64,000 nucleotides of DNA from an uncultured Muribaculaceae bacterium (GCA_910586595.1 CAJUJB010000001.1:2638-66637); one strand, 5' to 3'; shown: positions 37,165 to 46,143, counted from the stretch's first letter. A program made the numbers and translations. The notes: generated by a model from the sequence alone, not told the origin.

Positions 37165-37440
37165 ATGACAAAAGCAGATATCGCAGCCGAGATTGCAAAG
37201 ACAACCGGCATCGACAAAGCCAACGTTCTCGCAATCGTTGAAAATTTCATGACCGTGGTTAAAGATAGCCTCGCTCACGGCGAAAACGTCTACCTCCGCG
37301 GATTCGGCAGCTTCATCATCAAAGAACGTGCAGAAAAAACTGCCCGCAACATCACCAAAAACACAACCGTAATAATCCCTGCCCATAACATACCTTTCTT
37401 CAAGCCCGCAAACTGCTTCAAAGAAGAGGTTGCTAAATAA
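37165..37440 (+). CDS. HU/IHF-family DNA-binding protein
   Basis: Nucleoid protein of 91 residues. It has the classical HU fold: helices TKADIAAEIAKTTGIDKANV and VVKDSLAHGENVYLRGFGSF, then the DNA-binding arm. The arm reads ARNITKNTTVIIPAHNIPFF, with Ile-Pro at the intercalation point, and the end is KPANCFKEEV. It is transcribed alone and followed by a strong terminator. IHF-like and HU-like members cannot be separated here. Confidence 0.93.
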   Translation: MTKADIAAEIAKTTGIDKANVLAIVENFMTVVKDSLAHGENVYLRGFGSFIIKERAEKTARNITKNTTVIIPAHNIPFFKPANCFKEEVAK

Positions 37441-37462
37441 GACAGGCAACTGATTAAACCCC

Positions 37463-37513
37463 AAACAAGCCGGCTGGCCTGCATCAAATGCAGATCAGCC
37501 GGCTTGTTTTTTT
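37463..37513 (+). terminator. Terminator of the HU-like gene
   Basis: A perfect 14-bp stem (37463-37476 with 37496-37509) runs into a T tract. The loop itself holds a smaller TGCAT/ATGCA hairpin. Confidence 0.9.
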
Positions 37514-37691
37514 AAGTATGCTGCGGGCCGGAGTGATGGACAACGGCACATAAATTCCAAGCCAAGGTACTTCATGGCATAACATACATTTTCAATCATC
37601 TCTTCGTTTCCAACCGATATCACGGCTTGGGCTAAAAGTATAGCGATCAATTTTGCAAAAACATTAATTTCTGAATACCAGAGTATTTTAC

Positions 37692-37732
37692 TAATTTTGC
37701 ATATGGATAAAAAAACAGGAGCTACACATATG
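37692..37732 (+). promoter_or_regulatory. Promoter box and ribosome site that fix the 37730 start
   Basis: TAATTTTG (37692-37699) puts the transcript start near 37706, after the in-frame TTG (37697) and ATG (37703). AGGAG (37717-37721) lies 8 nt before the ATG at 37730. Together they favour 37730 as the true start. Confidence 0.6.
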
Positions 37733-38875
37733 GTAAGAGTCGAAGATTTTAGAATTGACTCGGAGTACATGTCATGGCTTTCCGAAATAATACGGCGTTA
37801 TCGATCCGCTCAAATAAAAGCGACTCTAAAAGTCAACTATGAAAAATTACAATTCAACTGGAGCCTTGGGCGCGACCTTGTAATACGAAAAGCTGAGAAA
37901 CGTTGGGGTTCTGGTGTTGTGGAACAACTTAGCTTTGACTTGCGAGATACCTTTCCGAATGAAAAAGGATTCAGTAGCCGTAATATGTGGAGGATGAAAC
38001 AATGGTATTTGTTTTTCTCCACATCTGAAGCAACCGAGAAACTGCCCCAACTTGGGGCAGAATTGCAAAATGCTGGGATACAACCATTAATAAAACTGCC
38101 ACAGGTTGAGGTAGAATTGAACGAAGATAGTTTGCCAATAATTCTTGGCCTTGTGCCATGGCGTCATCAGACAGACATTGTAACCGGATGCGAATCGTTC
38201 GACGAAGCCATTTTCTACCTTAAAGAGTGTGTAACAAGAGGATGGAGTCGTCAAGCATTGGCAAATTCAATGAAGTCCAAATTATATGAGAAGCAAGGCA
38301 AGGCTATCTCAAACTTTCCAAAATACCTGCCGGAAGCTCAAAGTCGACTTGCGCAGGAAATTACGAAAGACAACTACGATTTCAGCTTTGTGACAGTTCC
38401 TGAGAATTATCAGGAAGAACAATTGGAAACAGCGCTTGAGCAGAACATTACACGTTTCCTTCTTGAACTTGGAACCGGCTTTGCTTTTGTAGGTAGACAA
38501 AAAGAATTTATCGTTAATGGCCGAAGCAGACGTATTGATATGCTGTTTTACCATATCAAACTGAAAGCATATGTAGTTGTAGAGCTTAAAGTAAGGCCGT
38601 TTGAACCAGAATTTGCAGGAAAACTAAACTATTATGTAAGTGCTGTCGATGAATTGTTGAAAGGGCCTGATGATAATCCTACCATCGGTTTACTGATATG
38701 CAGCGATAAAGATGAAACTGAGGTGCGTTGGGCATTCCGAGGTGTGCATACGCCTATGGGGGTGGCTTCTTATGATAATGTCAATACCATTGATGAAACG
38801 AATCTATTACCTTCTACAGAGGAGCTTCAAGCACGAGTGAGGTTGGTAGAAGCGACCATAAACAAGCACAATTAA
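37730..38875 (+). CDS. PDDEXK nuclease-domain protein (YhcG/DUF1016)
   Basis: A 381-residue protein of the DUF1016 / YhcG family. The N-terminal domain has NWSLGRDLVIRKAE and GFSSRNMWRMKQWY. The C-terminal PDDEXK nuclease fold has SRRIDMLFYHIKLKAYVVVE and LKVRPFEPEFAGKLNYYVSA. Asp of RIDML and Glu-x-Lys of VVELKV form the active site. Start chosen by the AGGAG site. It stands alone in AT-rich DNA without methylase partners. A role in genome defence or mobile-DNA handling is plausible but not shown. Confidence 0.88.
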   Translation: MVRVEDFRIDSEYMSWLSEIIRRYRSAQIKATLKVNYEKLQFNWSLGRDLVIRKAEKRWGSGVVEQLSFDLRDTFPNEKGFSSRNMWRMKQWYLFFSTSEATEKLPQLGAELQNAGIQPLIKLPQVEVELNEDSLPIILGLVPWRHQTDIVTGCESFDEAIFYLKECVTRGWSRQALANSMKSKLYEKQGKAISNFPKYLPEAQSRLAQEITKDNYDFSFVTVPENYQEEQLETALEQNITRFLLELGTGFAFVGRQKEFIVNGRSRRIDMLFYHIKLKAYVVVELKVRPFEPEFAGKLNYYVSAVDELLKGPDDNPTIGLLICSDKDETEVRWAFRGVHTPMGVASYDNVNTIDETNLLPSTEELQARVRLVEATINKHN

Positions 38876-39080
38876 AAACAGACGCGACCTTAGAGATCCT
38901 AATGATATTTCTTCACTCTGGCTGACTATACGCATTTTAAGTTAAACTTCTTAAAAGGTGGATTTATTCTACACAATGGTTCGAGACCAGGAGGTGAATT
39001 ATCTGTAAGATTTTTTAACACTTAAAATTCGTCGATTTTGGCTATCTTAAGTCTTTATATCAGAGACCAATGATACTGAA

Positions 39081-39590
39081 GTGACGAAAAAACTCAACAT
39101 ACATACGCGGCAACTCCTTGACGAGGTAATTGAGGCTAATCTCAACTATCTTGTCCGTTTCGCTACACTTCGTATCGGTTGCAAGGCCGATGCTGAGGAT
39201 GTGGTGCACGAAGCTGTCAGAAGAATTTTGGAGACAGACATTTCTAAAATAAAGCAAGACAGCATCAGAATGTATTTATTTCGGGTAGTCTATAATCTTT
39301 GCAAGGATTTTTATATCGGTGAACGAAGTCTACGACCGCTCACCGAAACAGATGATGAAATCCCAGATTCTTCCAGGGAGGAAGAACTGGATATTGAGGA
39401 AATTGAACGGCTAAATACCTTACTCGGCACTCTGCCAGAAAGAGAGGCAGAGGTAGTGAGGATGAATGTAATGGACGAACTATCCTTCGTAGAAATCAGT
39501 CAGATTCTCTCAACACCAGCATCAACCGTGAAATCCCGCTTTAAATCTGGAATGGATAAACTAAGAAAACAATACATCAAAAATAAATAG
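39081..39590 (+). CDS. ECF-type sigma-70 factor
   Basis: Extracytoplasmic-function sigma factor of 169 residues. Region 2 (about 10-75) has ATLRIGCKADAEDVVHEAVR; region 4 (about 110-160) has LGTLPEREAEVVRMNVMDEL followed by SFVEISQILSTPASTVKSRF. A GTG is used as start; no in-frame ATG is nearby. It is 2 nt before an anti-sigma-like gene and 1.2 kb before a TonB-type receptor. Together these form a surface-signalling-like unit in AT-rich DNA. Confidence 0.92.
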   Translation: MTKKLNIHTRQLLDEVIEANLNYLVRFATLRIGCKADAEDVVHEAVRRILETDISKIKQDSIRMYLFRVVYNLCKDFYIGERSLRPLTETDDEIPDSSREEELDIEEIERLNTLLGTLPEREAEVVRMNVMDELSFVEISQILSTPASTVKSRFKSGMDKLRKQYIKNK

Positions 39591-39592
39591 TC

Positions 39593-40747
39593 ATGGAAGA
39601 TTACAACGACATAAAGTATCTGCTGAAACCTCGCCGTGACTTTACTGCATCCGACGAGTTACGCAAAAAGATAAACTCAACTCTCGATTCATATACCACT
39701 AACAAGATATCGTTCAAGTTAATATGGGGTATAAGCGCGTCTTGTGTCGTGGCGGCAAGTTTAATTCTGATTCTTTTACCATCGGGCGTGTCGGCCAAGC
39801 AGATACTTACCCAGACTCTTAATACGTTCTTAACATCTGAGGGCGTGGAGATGGTTGTTAATGTAAGGACGCGCCCGATGGAAAATTTCAGGTATATCAA
39901 TCTAAACGAAGATTTTGTCGAGCATCATATGGCTGCGACTAAATCTGACTCAACACTAACATGGAGAGTAGATAAAGGTGATAGAACGGCGTCAGGCAAC
40001 AACTCTATAAGCTATAATTGGATTGAGCAATACAATATAGGCTGGAGCAGTGAAGGCGACCACCGAGAGGATATGCTTGGAGAAATGGCAATACTCCTCA
40101 CTCCTGAAAAAATCATTGAAGAAGAATTGAACTATTGTGTAAATAGCAAAGAAGCCAACTATTCTGTCACACAAAAAGATGGTGACCTCATTCTTATAGT
40201 CCATTCTCAACCCACTGGCGAGTTCAGTAACCCCTATAAGCTCAACTCATCCATAGCGGAGTCTGAAAATTACCGCCGTTATGTCATAGATGCCGACACC
40301 AAGCATCTTAAATCGGCTTCAGTAAGCGTTGTAAATGGCACACGTGAGACGGAGGTATTGAGAATTACTAAAATCGACTATGGCAAACCTCTCAACAATC
40401 TTATGGCTTTGCCGAAGAATGTGAGATTTATTTCAATGTCTTATTCAGCATTGCCAGGCCTTACGGTTCATTCTGCAACTGAAGCGGCATCAGCATTTCT
40501 AAATGCCTTGGAATCCTGGAATGATTCAATTTTAAATATCTCCATTGATGAAAATATGAAGTTCACCATAAGGGCTGATTTAAAAGGCGCCGTGTTGGAG
40601 TACGTCGGAGAATCTTTTATTTCTGGCAATGAAGAGACCTCTTTTGTTCCGTATATCTTAAGGCTCCCAGATGGAACACGCAAAAGCCACAATCTCGCAC
40701 TCCAAAGAACGAATAAAGGGGGATGGATTGTTGTTGGTGGTTTATAA
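39593..40747 (+). CDS. Single-span putative anti-sigma factor
   Basis: A 384-residue inner-membrane protein. The short cytoplasmic N-terminus (1-40) is followed by one membrane helix (about 44-64, WGISASCVVAASLILILL) and a 310-residue periplasmic part of mixed alpha/beta type. No FecR domain is seen. Its place directly after the ECF sigma gene and its topology suggest it holds the sigma factor inactive. The periplasmic domain is not recognised. Confidence 0.65.
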   Translation: MEDYNDIKYLLKPRRDFTASDELRKKINSTLDSYTTNKISFKLIWGISASCVVAASLILILLPSGVSAKQILTQTLNTFLTSEGVEMVVNVRTRPMENFRYINLNEDFVEHHMAATKSDSTLTWRVDKGDRTASGNNSISYNWIEQYNIGWSSEGDHREDMLGEMAILLTPEKIIEEELNYCVNSKEANYSVTQKDGDLILIVHSQPTGEFSNPYKLNSSIAESENYRRYVIDADTKHLKSASVSVVNGTRETEVLRITKIDYGKPLNNLMALPKNVRFISMSYSALPGLTVHSATEAASAFLNALESWNDSILNISIDENMKFTIRADLKGAVLEYVGESFISGNEETSFVPYILRLPDGTRKSHNLALQRTNKGGWIVVGGL

Positions 40748-40776
40748 ACAAAATAACAACTTAATTCAATAACTTA

Positions 40777-43092
40777 ATGTCCTTAAACCATTTATTGGCC
40801 GGCCTCATGGTCTGCCTAACCACTCATACGCTTTTAGCTACGTCGGAGTTTATCACCGGTGTCATAGAAGATGAGACTGGTAAACCAATTGAGTTTGCCA
40901 ATGTAAGCATGCTGACCTCGGCTGATTCCATTCTTATTGATGGCATGGTTACCGACATGGAAGGAAATTTCACTATAAAGGCAGCTACAATCTCCTCATT
41001 TTTACGTATTTCAGCCCTGGGATATGAGGAAAAGAACATCCAAGATCCGCATGGCGACCTTGGAACTATCATCCTCAAGCCTGCCTCATTTGAACTTGGA
41101 GAAATTATAGTAAAAGGTAGTCGCCCGGTTGCTACGTTGAAGAATAACGGCATACAGGTAGAAATTTCGGGAACTTATCTTGCTAACTCCGGAACTGCTC
41201 TGGATGTACTTGGTAAAATGCCCTTTGTTACAAAAAATGGCTCTACTCTCGAGGTGCTTGGAAAGGGTACCCCAATCATATTTATAAACGGGCGCCAGGT
41301 CCGTGACCAGTCAGAACTTAATCAACTGTCATCTGAAAATATTAAAAATATCGAAGTTGTGACCTCTCCAGGTGCTCGCTATGACTCTTCGGTCAATGCT
41401 GTTATTCGCATCACAACAGTCAGCACGGTTGGAGAGGGTTTCTCCTGTAACGACCGGACCAGAATAGGCTACAAGCATTATGTCTATCTATTTGAACAGA
41501 TCAACCTCAATTACCGCAAAAATGGCTTTGACCTTTTTACGATGCTGAATTACGAGAATTATAGTGAGCGCCCTCAGATTGAAAACAACTCCACACTATA
41601 TCTAAAATCAGGAACCATATCACAAAATAGTTATAGCAGAAATTCCACCAAATATCCGGTTTATGAAGGGAAAATAGGCTTCAACTATTCCTCAGGAAAT
41701 CAATGTGCAGGTTTATATTATAACTATGCATATCGTCCAGCTACAGGAAACAGTTCATCATTTACATCGCGCCTCCTCAATTCCGTTCTTGAAGATGAGT
41801 TGACTTATTGCGGAAAAAGTCGTAGGCACAACCGACAACACCTTTTAAGCGGATACTATACCAGCTCTTTTGGCAAGTGGATGGTAACGGCAAACTTGGA
41901 TGCCTTATGGCAAATAAACAATCATTCAACAATTGAAAGAGAAATCTCAGCCTTCAATCCCGAGCGGATATTTACAACCGATAATGACGTCACCAATAGA
42001 TTGCTTGCAGGAAACATTTCAGCTTCTCTTCAGGTGTGTAATGGCTCATTACAGCTCGGCTACGAGATTAGCGACGTTCATCGTAATGATCTATATTTGG
42101 CTGATGCGGATTTCGTCGAAGAAAACAATACTACAATTCTGGAAACTACTTCATCGCTTTTTGCGGATATTACCCAGACATTCGGCATAGCCACAGTCAA
42201 TGCCGGGCTGAGATGGGAATACACTGCCTCCAGATATTTTCTCCATAATGAGAAAAAGGATGATCAGAGCCGGCAATATCACAATCTCGCTCCAAGTGCA
42301 TCATTATCCCTCGCTATCGGAAAAGTATCCACCAATATCTCATATGTCCGCAAAACGACCAAGCCAGCTTTCGAACAACTTAGAAGCTCTGTACGGTATC
42401 TTGACAGATATAGTTATGAATCCGGTAATCCAAATCTAAAACCAATCTACAGGAACTATCTCACACTCGCAGGCTCCTGGCGAGATTTAGTCATAGAGTT
42501 AGGTTGGTGCTCGACAACAAACTATTTCATGTGGCAAACAATGCCATATCCGGCCTATCCTGATGCAACTCTTCTGAGAATGGAGAATATGCCGAAATAT
42601 AACACGTATGAAGTCTTTGCTAATTATTCACCTTGTTTTTTCACCATCTGGAGGCCGACTTTTATGGCTGGAGTAATGGTCCAGGATTTCAAGCTGATGC
42701 ACAATGGCGAAGCAATGAAACTAAACAAACCATTGGGTATTTTCCGTTTCAATAACGCGATAAATCTACCCTGGGATATATGGGCCAATATTGATTTCTC
42801 CGCTCAAACTTCAGGCAATGGAGACAATGTATATATGAATAGCCGCTGGAGCTGTGACCTCGGATTCTATAAATCTTTTGCCACCGATACATGGAGCATA
42901 AAGCTGCAGCTCAACGATGTATTTAAAACATATCGTCAGCAGTTTACCACTTACGATGCACTTTCCACAACGAACGTAAATAAGATTTATGACACGCGAG
43001 ATCTGTGTTTGACTATCAGATACAACTTCAATGCCGCACGATCACGCTACAAAGGCCGTGGAGCAGCGAATGCAGAGAAAGACAGATTCTAA
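40777..43092 (+). CDS. TonB-dependent receptor-like outer-membrane barrel
   Basis: Outer-membrane protein of 771 residues. The signal peptide is followed by a carboxypeptidase-regulatory-like beta domain (about 23-105, with GVIEDETGKPIEFANVSM). Then comes a TonB plug (about 115-215, with GTPIIFINGRQVRD and IKNIEVVTSPGARYD), and a barrel of the outer-membrane beta-barrel family to the C-terminus. The plug loop is typical of receptors regulated with ECF sigma/anti-sigma pairs. The substrate is unknown, and no SusD partner is present. Confidence 0.87.
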   Translation: MSLNHLLAGLMVCLTTHTLLATSEFITGVIEDETGKPIEFANVSMLTSADSILIDGMVTDMEGNFTIKAATISSFLRISALGYEEKNIQDPHGDLGTIILKPASFELGEIIVKGSRPVATLKNNGIQVEISGTYLANSGTALDVLGKMPFVTKNGSTLEVLGKGTPIIFINGRQVRDQSELNQLSSENIKNIEVVTSPGARYDSSVNAVIRITTVSTVGEGFSCNDRTRIGYKHYVYLFEQINLNYRKNGFDLFTMLNYENYSERPQIENNSTLYLKSGTISQNSYSRNSTKYPVYEGKIGFNYSSGNQCAGLYYNYAYRPATGNSSSFTSRLLNSVLEDELTYCGKSRRHNRQHLLSGYYTSSFGKWMVTANLDALWQINNHSTIEREISAFNPERIFTTDNDVTNRLLAGNISASLQVCNGSLQLGYEISDVHRNDLYLADADFVEENNTTILETTSSLFADITQTFGIATVNAGLRWEYTASRYFLHNEKKDDQSRQYHNLAPSASLSLAIGKVSTNISYVRKTTKPAFEQLRSSVRYLDRYSYESGNPNLKPIYRNYLTLAGSWRDLVIELGWCSTTNYFMWQTMPYPAYPDATLLRMENMPKYNTYEVFANYSPCFFTIWRPTFMAGVMVQDFKLMHNGEAMKLNKPLGIFRFNNAINLPWDIWANIDFSAQTSGNGDNVYMNSRWSCDLGFYKSFATDTWSIKLQLNDVFKTYRQQFTTYDALSTTNVNKIYDTRDLCLTIRYNFNAARSRYKGRGAANAEKDRF

Positions 43093-43183
43093 AACCGATT
43101 GATGTGGTGTATTGGATAGTAAATCTAATCTTATTTATGACATAAAGGGTATAAATATCGTGGGGTTTCGGGTCTTGCCGGCA

Positions 43184-43224
43184 TAATAAAAAAATAAAAG
43201 TAGTCAGCGATTAGCTAACTACTT
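43184..43224 (-). terminator. tRNA-type terminator at the left attachment site
   Basis: Minus-strand stem AAGTAGTTAGC / GCTGACTACTT (43224-43214 with 43208-43198) followed by a T-rich run. It is a diverged twin of the terminator downstream of the intact tRNA at 56,177 and is probably the chromosomal original of that gene. Confidence 0.75.
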
Positions 43225-43232
43225 GATTTGTT

Positions 43233-43286
43233 GTGGTCCCACTTGGGCTTGAACCAAGGACTCCCTGATTATGAGTCAGGTGCTCT
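43233..43286 (+). repeat. Left attachment core, 54-bp direct repeat
   Basis: Identical over 54 bp to 56176-56229. It covers the tRNA from the D-arm 3' side through the discriminator base. Crossing-over within it would excise the element and rebuild one tRNA gene. Confidence 0.88.
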
Positions 43287-43349
43287 CTACGGCATCTAAA
43301 AGATTCGCTTCGCTCATCTTTCTGATGCAACCAACTGAGCTATAAGACC
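43234..43349 (-). pseudogene. tRNA(CAU)-like sequence with hairpin insertion in the D arm
   Basis: Read on the minus strand from 43349, it has a 7-base acceptor strand (GGTCTTA), TAGCTCAGTTGG of the D arm, then 42 extra nt. After these come GAGC and a perfect anticodon arm (loop CTCATAA), T arm and acceptor 3' strand with discriminator A. The insert folds on itself: outer stem GCATC/GATGC (43328-43324 with 43296-43292) and inner stem AAAGAT/ATCTTT. Total 116 nt against 74 for the intact copy. It is unlikely to yield a working tRNA unless the insert is tolerated or removed. By crossover logic the 5' half and the insert belong to the element. Confidence 0.7.
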
Positions 43350-43394
43350 TTTTGAAATCAAGTCATGCTCTCGCAAAACAGATTTTATTATCAT

Positions 43395-43422
43395 GGTTTA
43401 CACGTCAGTTTACACAAACTGT
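43395..43422 (+). repeat. Left arm-type repeat of the element
   Basis: 28-bp repeat GGTTTACACG-NNN-GTTTACACA..., itself holding two GTTTACAC units. It matches 56085-56112 with 5 differences, in the same orientation. It lies about 110 nt inside the left core and is probably an integrase or excision-factor binding site. Confidence 0.7.
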
Positions 43423-43479
43423 AATTGTTAATAAATATTTAATTTTCTCAGTCCATTATCGCAGACTGTATGGGATAGG

Positions 43480-43866
43480 TTACTTGCAATCAGAATCTGT
43501 ATTGTTTTCTCGATTGTACTGTTCCTCGTATTCAGCAAGGATGCGTTCAACGTCTTTTTTAAGTTCAGGAATGTGACGTTTAACCAATCCCCACAGAAAC
43601 TCGTTCTCTACTTTCTCATAAGAGTGGATTACTCTATTGCGAGTTTGCACTATTGCTCTTGCGTTAGGCAAACTGAAATCCGGCTCTATTTTCAGTATTC
43701 GGTTTATGGCTTCACCCATTATCTCTACTGAACGTTCAACGGCACGAATCATCAGGCGGTCATTGGAAAACACGTCAAAGCGGTTGGGGTAGTTGGTAAA
43801 GAATTGTTCAACGTCTTCACACGCCATGCGCACATCTTCAAGATATTTCAGAATATTCTCATCCAT
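43480..43866 (-). CDS. hepT: HepT-like ribonuclease toxin
   Basis: HEPN-fold RNase toxin of the type VII HepT-MntA system (DUF86). The 128-residue protein has the active motif R-x4-H-x-Y as RNRVIHSY near residues 80-87. In this family the tyrosine is AMPylated by the partner to silence the enzyme. The gene starts inside the last 8 nt of mntA, so the pair is co-translated. As first cargo inside the left end it may stabilise the element or act against phage. Confidence 0.87.
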   Translation of the reverse strand: MDENILKYLEDVRMACEDVEQFFTNYPNRFDVFSNDRLMIRAVERSVEIMGEAINRILKIEPDFSLPNARAIVQTRNRVIHSYEKVENEFLWGLVKRHIPELKKDVERILAEYEEQYNRENNTDSDCK

Positions 43867-44164
43867 ATATCACTTGTTTTGTGCGGTTAACGTTGTTGAT
43901 GAAGTATTTGTTTCTTAAACCGCTACCTACTACCAAATCTACTTTTCTTTTCAACAGAGATTCCAAAGAATCCTGTAAGTCAAAGAAGTTGGTAACGTAA
44001 TCAAACTTATCAGGGTCGGTTGGCTCAAAGTCCACAAGCAAATCTACATCGCTTTGGTCGTTGAATCTATCGGTAAGGATAGAGCCAAAGACAGCAAGCG
44101 ACTTGACCTTGTGCCTACGGCAAAGGTCTATGATGCGTTGGAGGTTGAGTTCAATGAGTTTCAT
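43859..44164 (-). CDS. mntA: MntA-like nucleotidyltransferase antitoxin
   Basis: Minimal nucleotidyltransferase of 101 residues with the motif G-S-x10-D-x-D (GSILTDRFNDQSDVD) and a third acidic residue in KRKVDLVV. In the known system it adds AMP units to the toxin tyrosine. The start at 44164 (MKLIELNLQ) is preferred to the in-frame start at 44257, because homologues begin there and a -7 box TATATTTG (44191-44184) lies just upstream. Confidence 0.87.
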   Translation of the reverse strand: MKLIELNLQRIIDLCRRHKVKSLAVFGSILTDRFNDQSDVDLLVDFEPTDPDKFDYVTNFFDLQDSLESLLKRKVDLVVGSGLRNKYFINNVNRTKQVIYG

Positions 44165-44341
44165 AAGCCTCTGTTTATAAGTGCAAATATAGTGAATATT
44201 CCTAATATAGTAACGCTCTGACCCTGGAAATCGTTTGAAAACGAACAGAGAAGCCAAGTTTTCGGAGTTGGCGTACTTTTTTCAGAAGCATCTTATAAAA
44301 CTGAAAAATCAGAGAAAATGTGTGTTACTCAATGTTTCTAT

Positions 44342-45157
44342 TTATTCAGTCACAAAGTCACCATATAGATATTGTTCATATTCAGTTTGAGACCGTTTTC
44401 TTTTAAGTTCCTTTTGCCATTTATAATGCGGATTATCTTCCTTTTTTATAAATTGTGATTTTTCTTTGTCTATAATTGCATCAACTGCTTTTAGAAGTGG
44501 TCTTATTGTTGTATCTTGAATCTCTTTGGTCAACTCAATGTCAAAATATTCTTTGGAATTATCTAATAACGACACCACACTCCATCTATATGCTTTTAAC
44601 ATATATTCTCGCATGATAGAAGCACTTGTTCTAATATCATCTTTTAACATTACCATTTGCCATGTCTGCACAGATTTACCATATTTGTTTTTCCCTTTTA
44701 ATGAGCATAATAAAAGAAATTCCTTTCCAACTAATAATGATTCAATATTAGATTTATTAATATAATCCCAATATTCACCTCCAAAAGTAATTGTAACAAA
44801 GTACCATGGATAAATCACTTTTGAAACCAACTCGTTACCATTGTTATCTGTCGCACTATATATCAATTCCGAAACATTCTTAAGTCCACTTAAATGGGTT
44901 GTGGTGACTTCAATTTTAAGATTGGGCTTATGCGAGTATGGGTTGATTGATTCTTTAAGGTTCCCAAATCTAACAATTATGCAATGAAAAGGTATATGAG
45001 AGAAATGCTGTTTTTGTGCAATGTGTTTTACCAATTCTTCATCGTTCATTGAAGATGGGTCTAATTCTGACAGTTCTGAAAGGATGTTATTGAGTTTTTC
45101 CAAATCATCTTGACTTGGATTCCGTTTTTCAGTTTGATTTAAGGATGAGGTTGTCAT
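44342..45157 (-). CDS. Hypothetical protein, element cargo
   Basis: A 271-residue soluble, charged protein I do not recognise. The N-terminal 50 residues are helical and acidic, the middle (about 55-150) is beta-rich with YPWYFVTITFGGEYWDY, and the C-terminus is a Lys/Glu-rich helix. It has its own promoter and lies between the toxin-antitoxin pair and a run of lipoprotein genes. No signal peptide or membrane segment. Confidence 0.6.
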   Translation of the reverse strand: MTTSSLNQTEKRNPSQDDLEKLNNILSELSELDPSSMNDEELVKHIAQKQHFSHIPFHCIIVRFGNLKESINPYSHKPNLKIEVTTTHLSGLKNVSELIYSATDNNGNELVSKVIYPWYFVTITFGGEYWDYINKSNIESLLVGKEFLLLCSLKGKNKYGKSVQTWQMVMLKDDIRTSASIMREYMLKAYRWSVVSLLDNSKEYFDIELTKEIQDTTIRPLLKAVDAIIDKEKSQFIKKEDNPHYKWQKELKRKRSQTEYEQYLYGDFVTE

Positions 45158-45190
45158 TGCATATTATGCGGCAGATGTGTTGCCTGTATG

Positions 45191-45220
45191 CAAAGTTAGC
45201 TCTTTTTAGCGACATGGCAA
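45191..45220 (-). promoter_or_regulatory. Promoter of the 44342-45157 gene
   Basis: Minus-strand TTG (45220-45218), a 19-nt spacer and TAACTTTG (45198-45191). Leader about 28 nt. Confidence 0.65.
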
Positions 45221-45325
45221 TCACGGAACTTAGTGAAATCGGTTGATTCAGAACGAATATAATGGCGTACCTTTCTTGACTTATCCCTATAAAAGAAGAT
45301 ATATCGCAAAAAGGCACGCTGTCTT

Positions 45326-45727
45326 TTATTTGCGTCTGACAAATGTTTCTATCTCGTTGCCTGATGTGTTGAGTGTATCTCCGTTAAGGACTACTGTATT
45401 CTTGTGAACATAGACTACCAATGAATCAGGTGTGAGTTTGCGGATAGTCCAATGCTCGTTTTTAGATTCAGGTGTGTATGCATCAGGATAGAAGCCGTAA
45501 AGCACTACTGAATCTTTATCGGCATAGTATCTGCTGGATTGCTTGTTGGTGTAGCCGTCTGCGCTGTATTTGTAATGATATTTGCCGTTGGCTTCGATTT
45601 TCAGTGACACGTTGGGCTGTTGCCACTCTCCAATAAGAAGATTGGACTGAGCAGTGTTTATGCGTTGAGTTGAGCAAGCTGATAGAAGCATTGTCAACCC
45701 TGATATTATTATAGCGGATTTATTCAT
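45326..45727 (-). CDS. Small lipoprotein, lipocalin-like
   Basis: A 133-residue predicted lipoprotein (signal ending LLSAC, Cys18). The mature part begins with a LIGEWQQPNVSLKIEANGKY strand pattern as in lipocalin-type domains, followed by alternating beta strands. Its start overlaps the upstream gene by 8 nt, so the two are coupled. Ligand and role are unknown. Confidence 0.65.
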   Translation of the reverse strand: MNKSAIIISGLTMLLSACSTQRINTAQSNLLIGEWQQPNVSLKIEANGKYHYKYSADGYTNKQSSRYYADKDSVVLYGFYPDAYTPESKNEHWTIRKLTPDSLVVYVHKNTVVLNGDTLNTSGNEIETFVRRK

Positions 45728-46142
45728 GTTCGGTTATTTTATCAAAGAGATATTCTTGTCTGCCGATTGCCCCATGAGCCATAAGCCGATATATGGATGA
45801 AACGATGTAGTCAAGTTTATGCAATTCTCCGGCAAGTGTGGTTCGTTCTCCATTATGTGTATCAGGCGAACTGTGCAGAAGATGTCGCATTGCGACTGTA
45901 AGAGTTTCAATATCCTTTTGGCTTATGTCCTCCCTCTCGCCATTTTTTATAAGGTCAAATCTGTAAGTATCAAGGTCAGCCGATAAATTATGCAGATTGT
46001 AGTATAGCTTATCTACGATTTGTTTAACCTGACCGTGGATATTCAACGGTTCAGGTGCATTTGCTTGTTGGCACAGTTCATAGCCAAGATTGCCAAGAGC
46101 TTTGCCGATTTCGTATATGTATGGTCGTATTAAATTATCCAT
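45720..46142 (-). CDS. Hypothetical helical protein
   Basis: A 140-residue, probably all-helical cytosolic protein with no recognised motif. It contains KQIVDKLYYNLHNLSADLDT and a C-terminal YRLMAHGAIGRQEYLF. It sits in a tight four-gene run between two lipoprotein genes, 1 nt after the upstream one and overlapping the downstream one. The arrangement suggests a shared role that cannot be named. Confidence 0.6.
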   Translation of the reverse strand: MDNLIRPYIYEIGKALGNLGYELCQQANAPEPLNIHGQVKQIVDKLYYNLHNLSADLDTYRFDLIKNGEREDISQKDIETLTVAMRHLLHSSPDTHNGERTTLAGELHKLDYIVSSIYRLMAHGAIGRQEYLFDKITEHE

Positions 46143-46143
46143 A

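Noticed and set aside
37730..38875. Treating the PDDEXK gene as part of a restriction-modification system
   Set aside because: No methylase or specificity gene is adjacent.
43234..43349. Interpreting the tRNA insert as a self-splicing intron
   Set aside because: It is only 42 nt and lies in the D arm, not the anticodon loop; group I introns are far larger.
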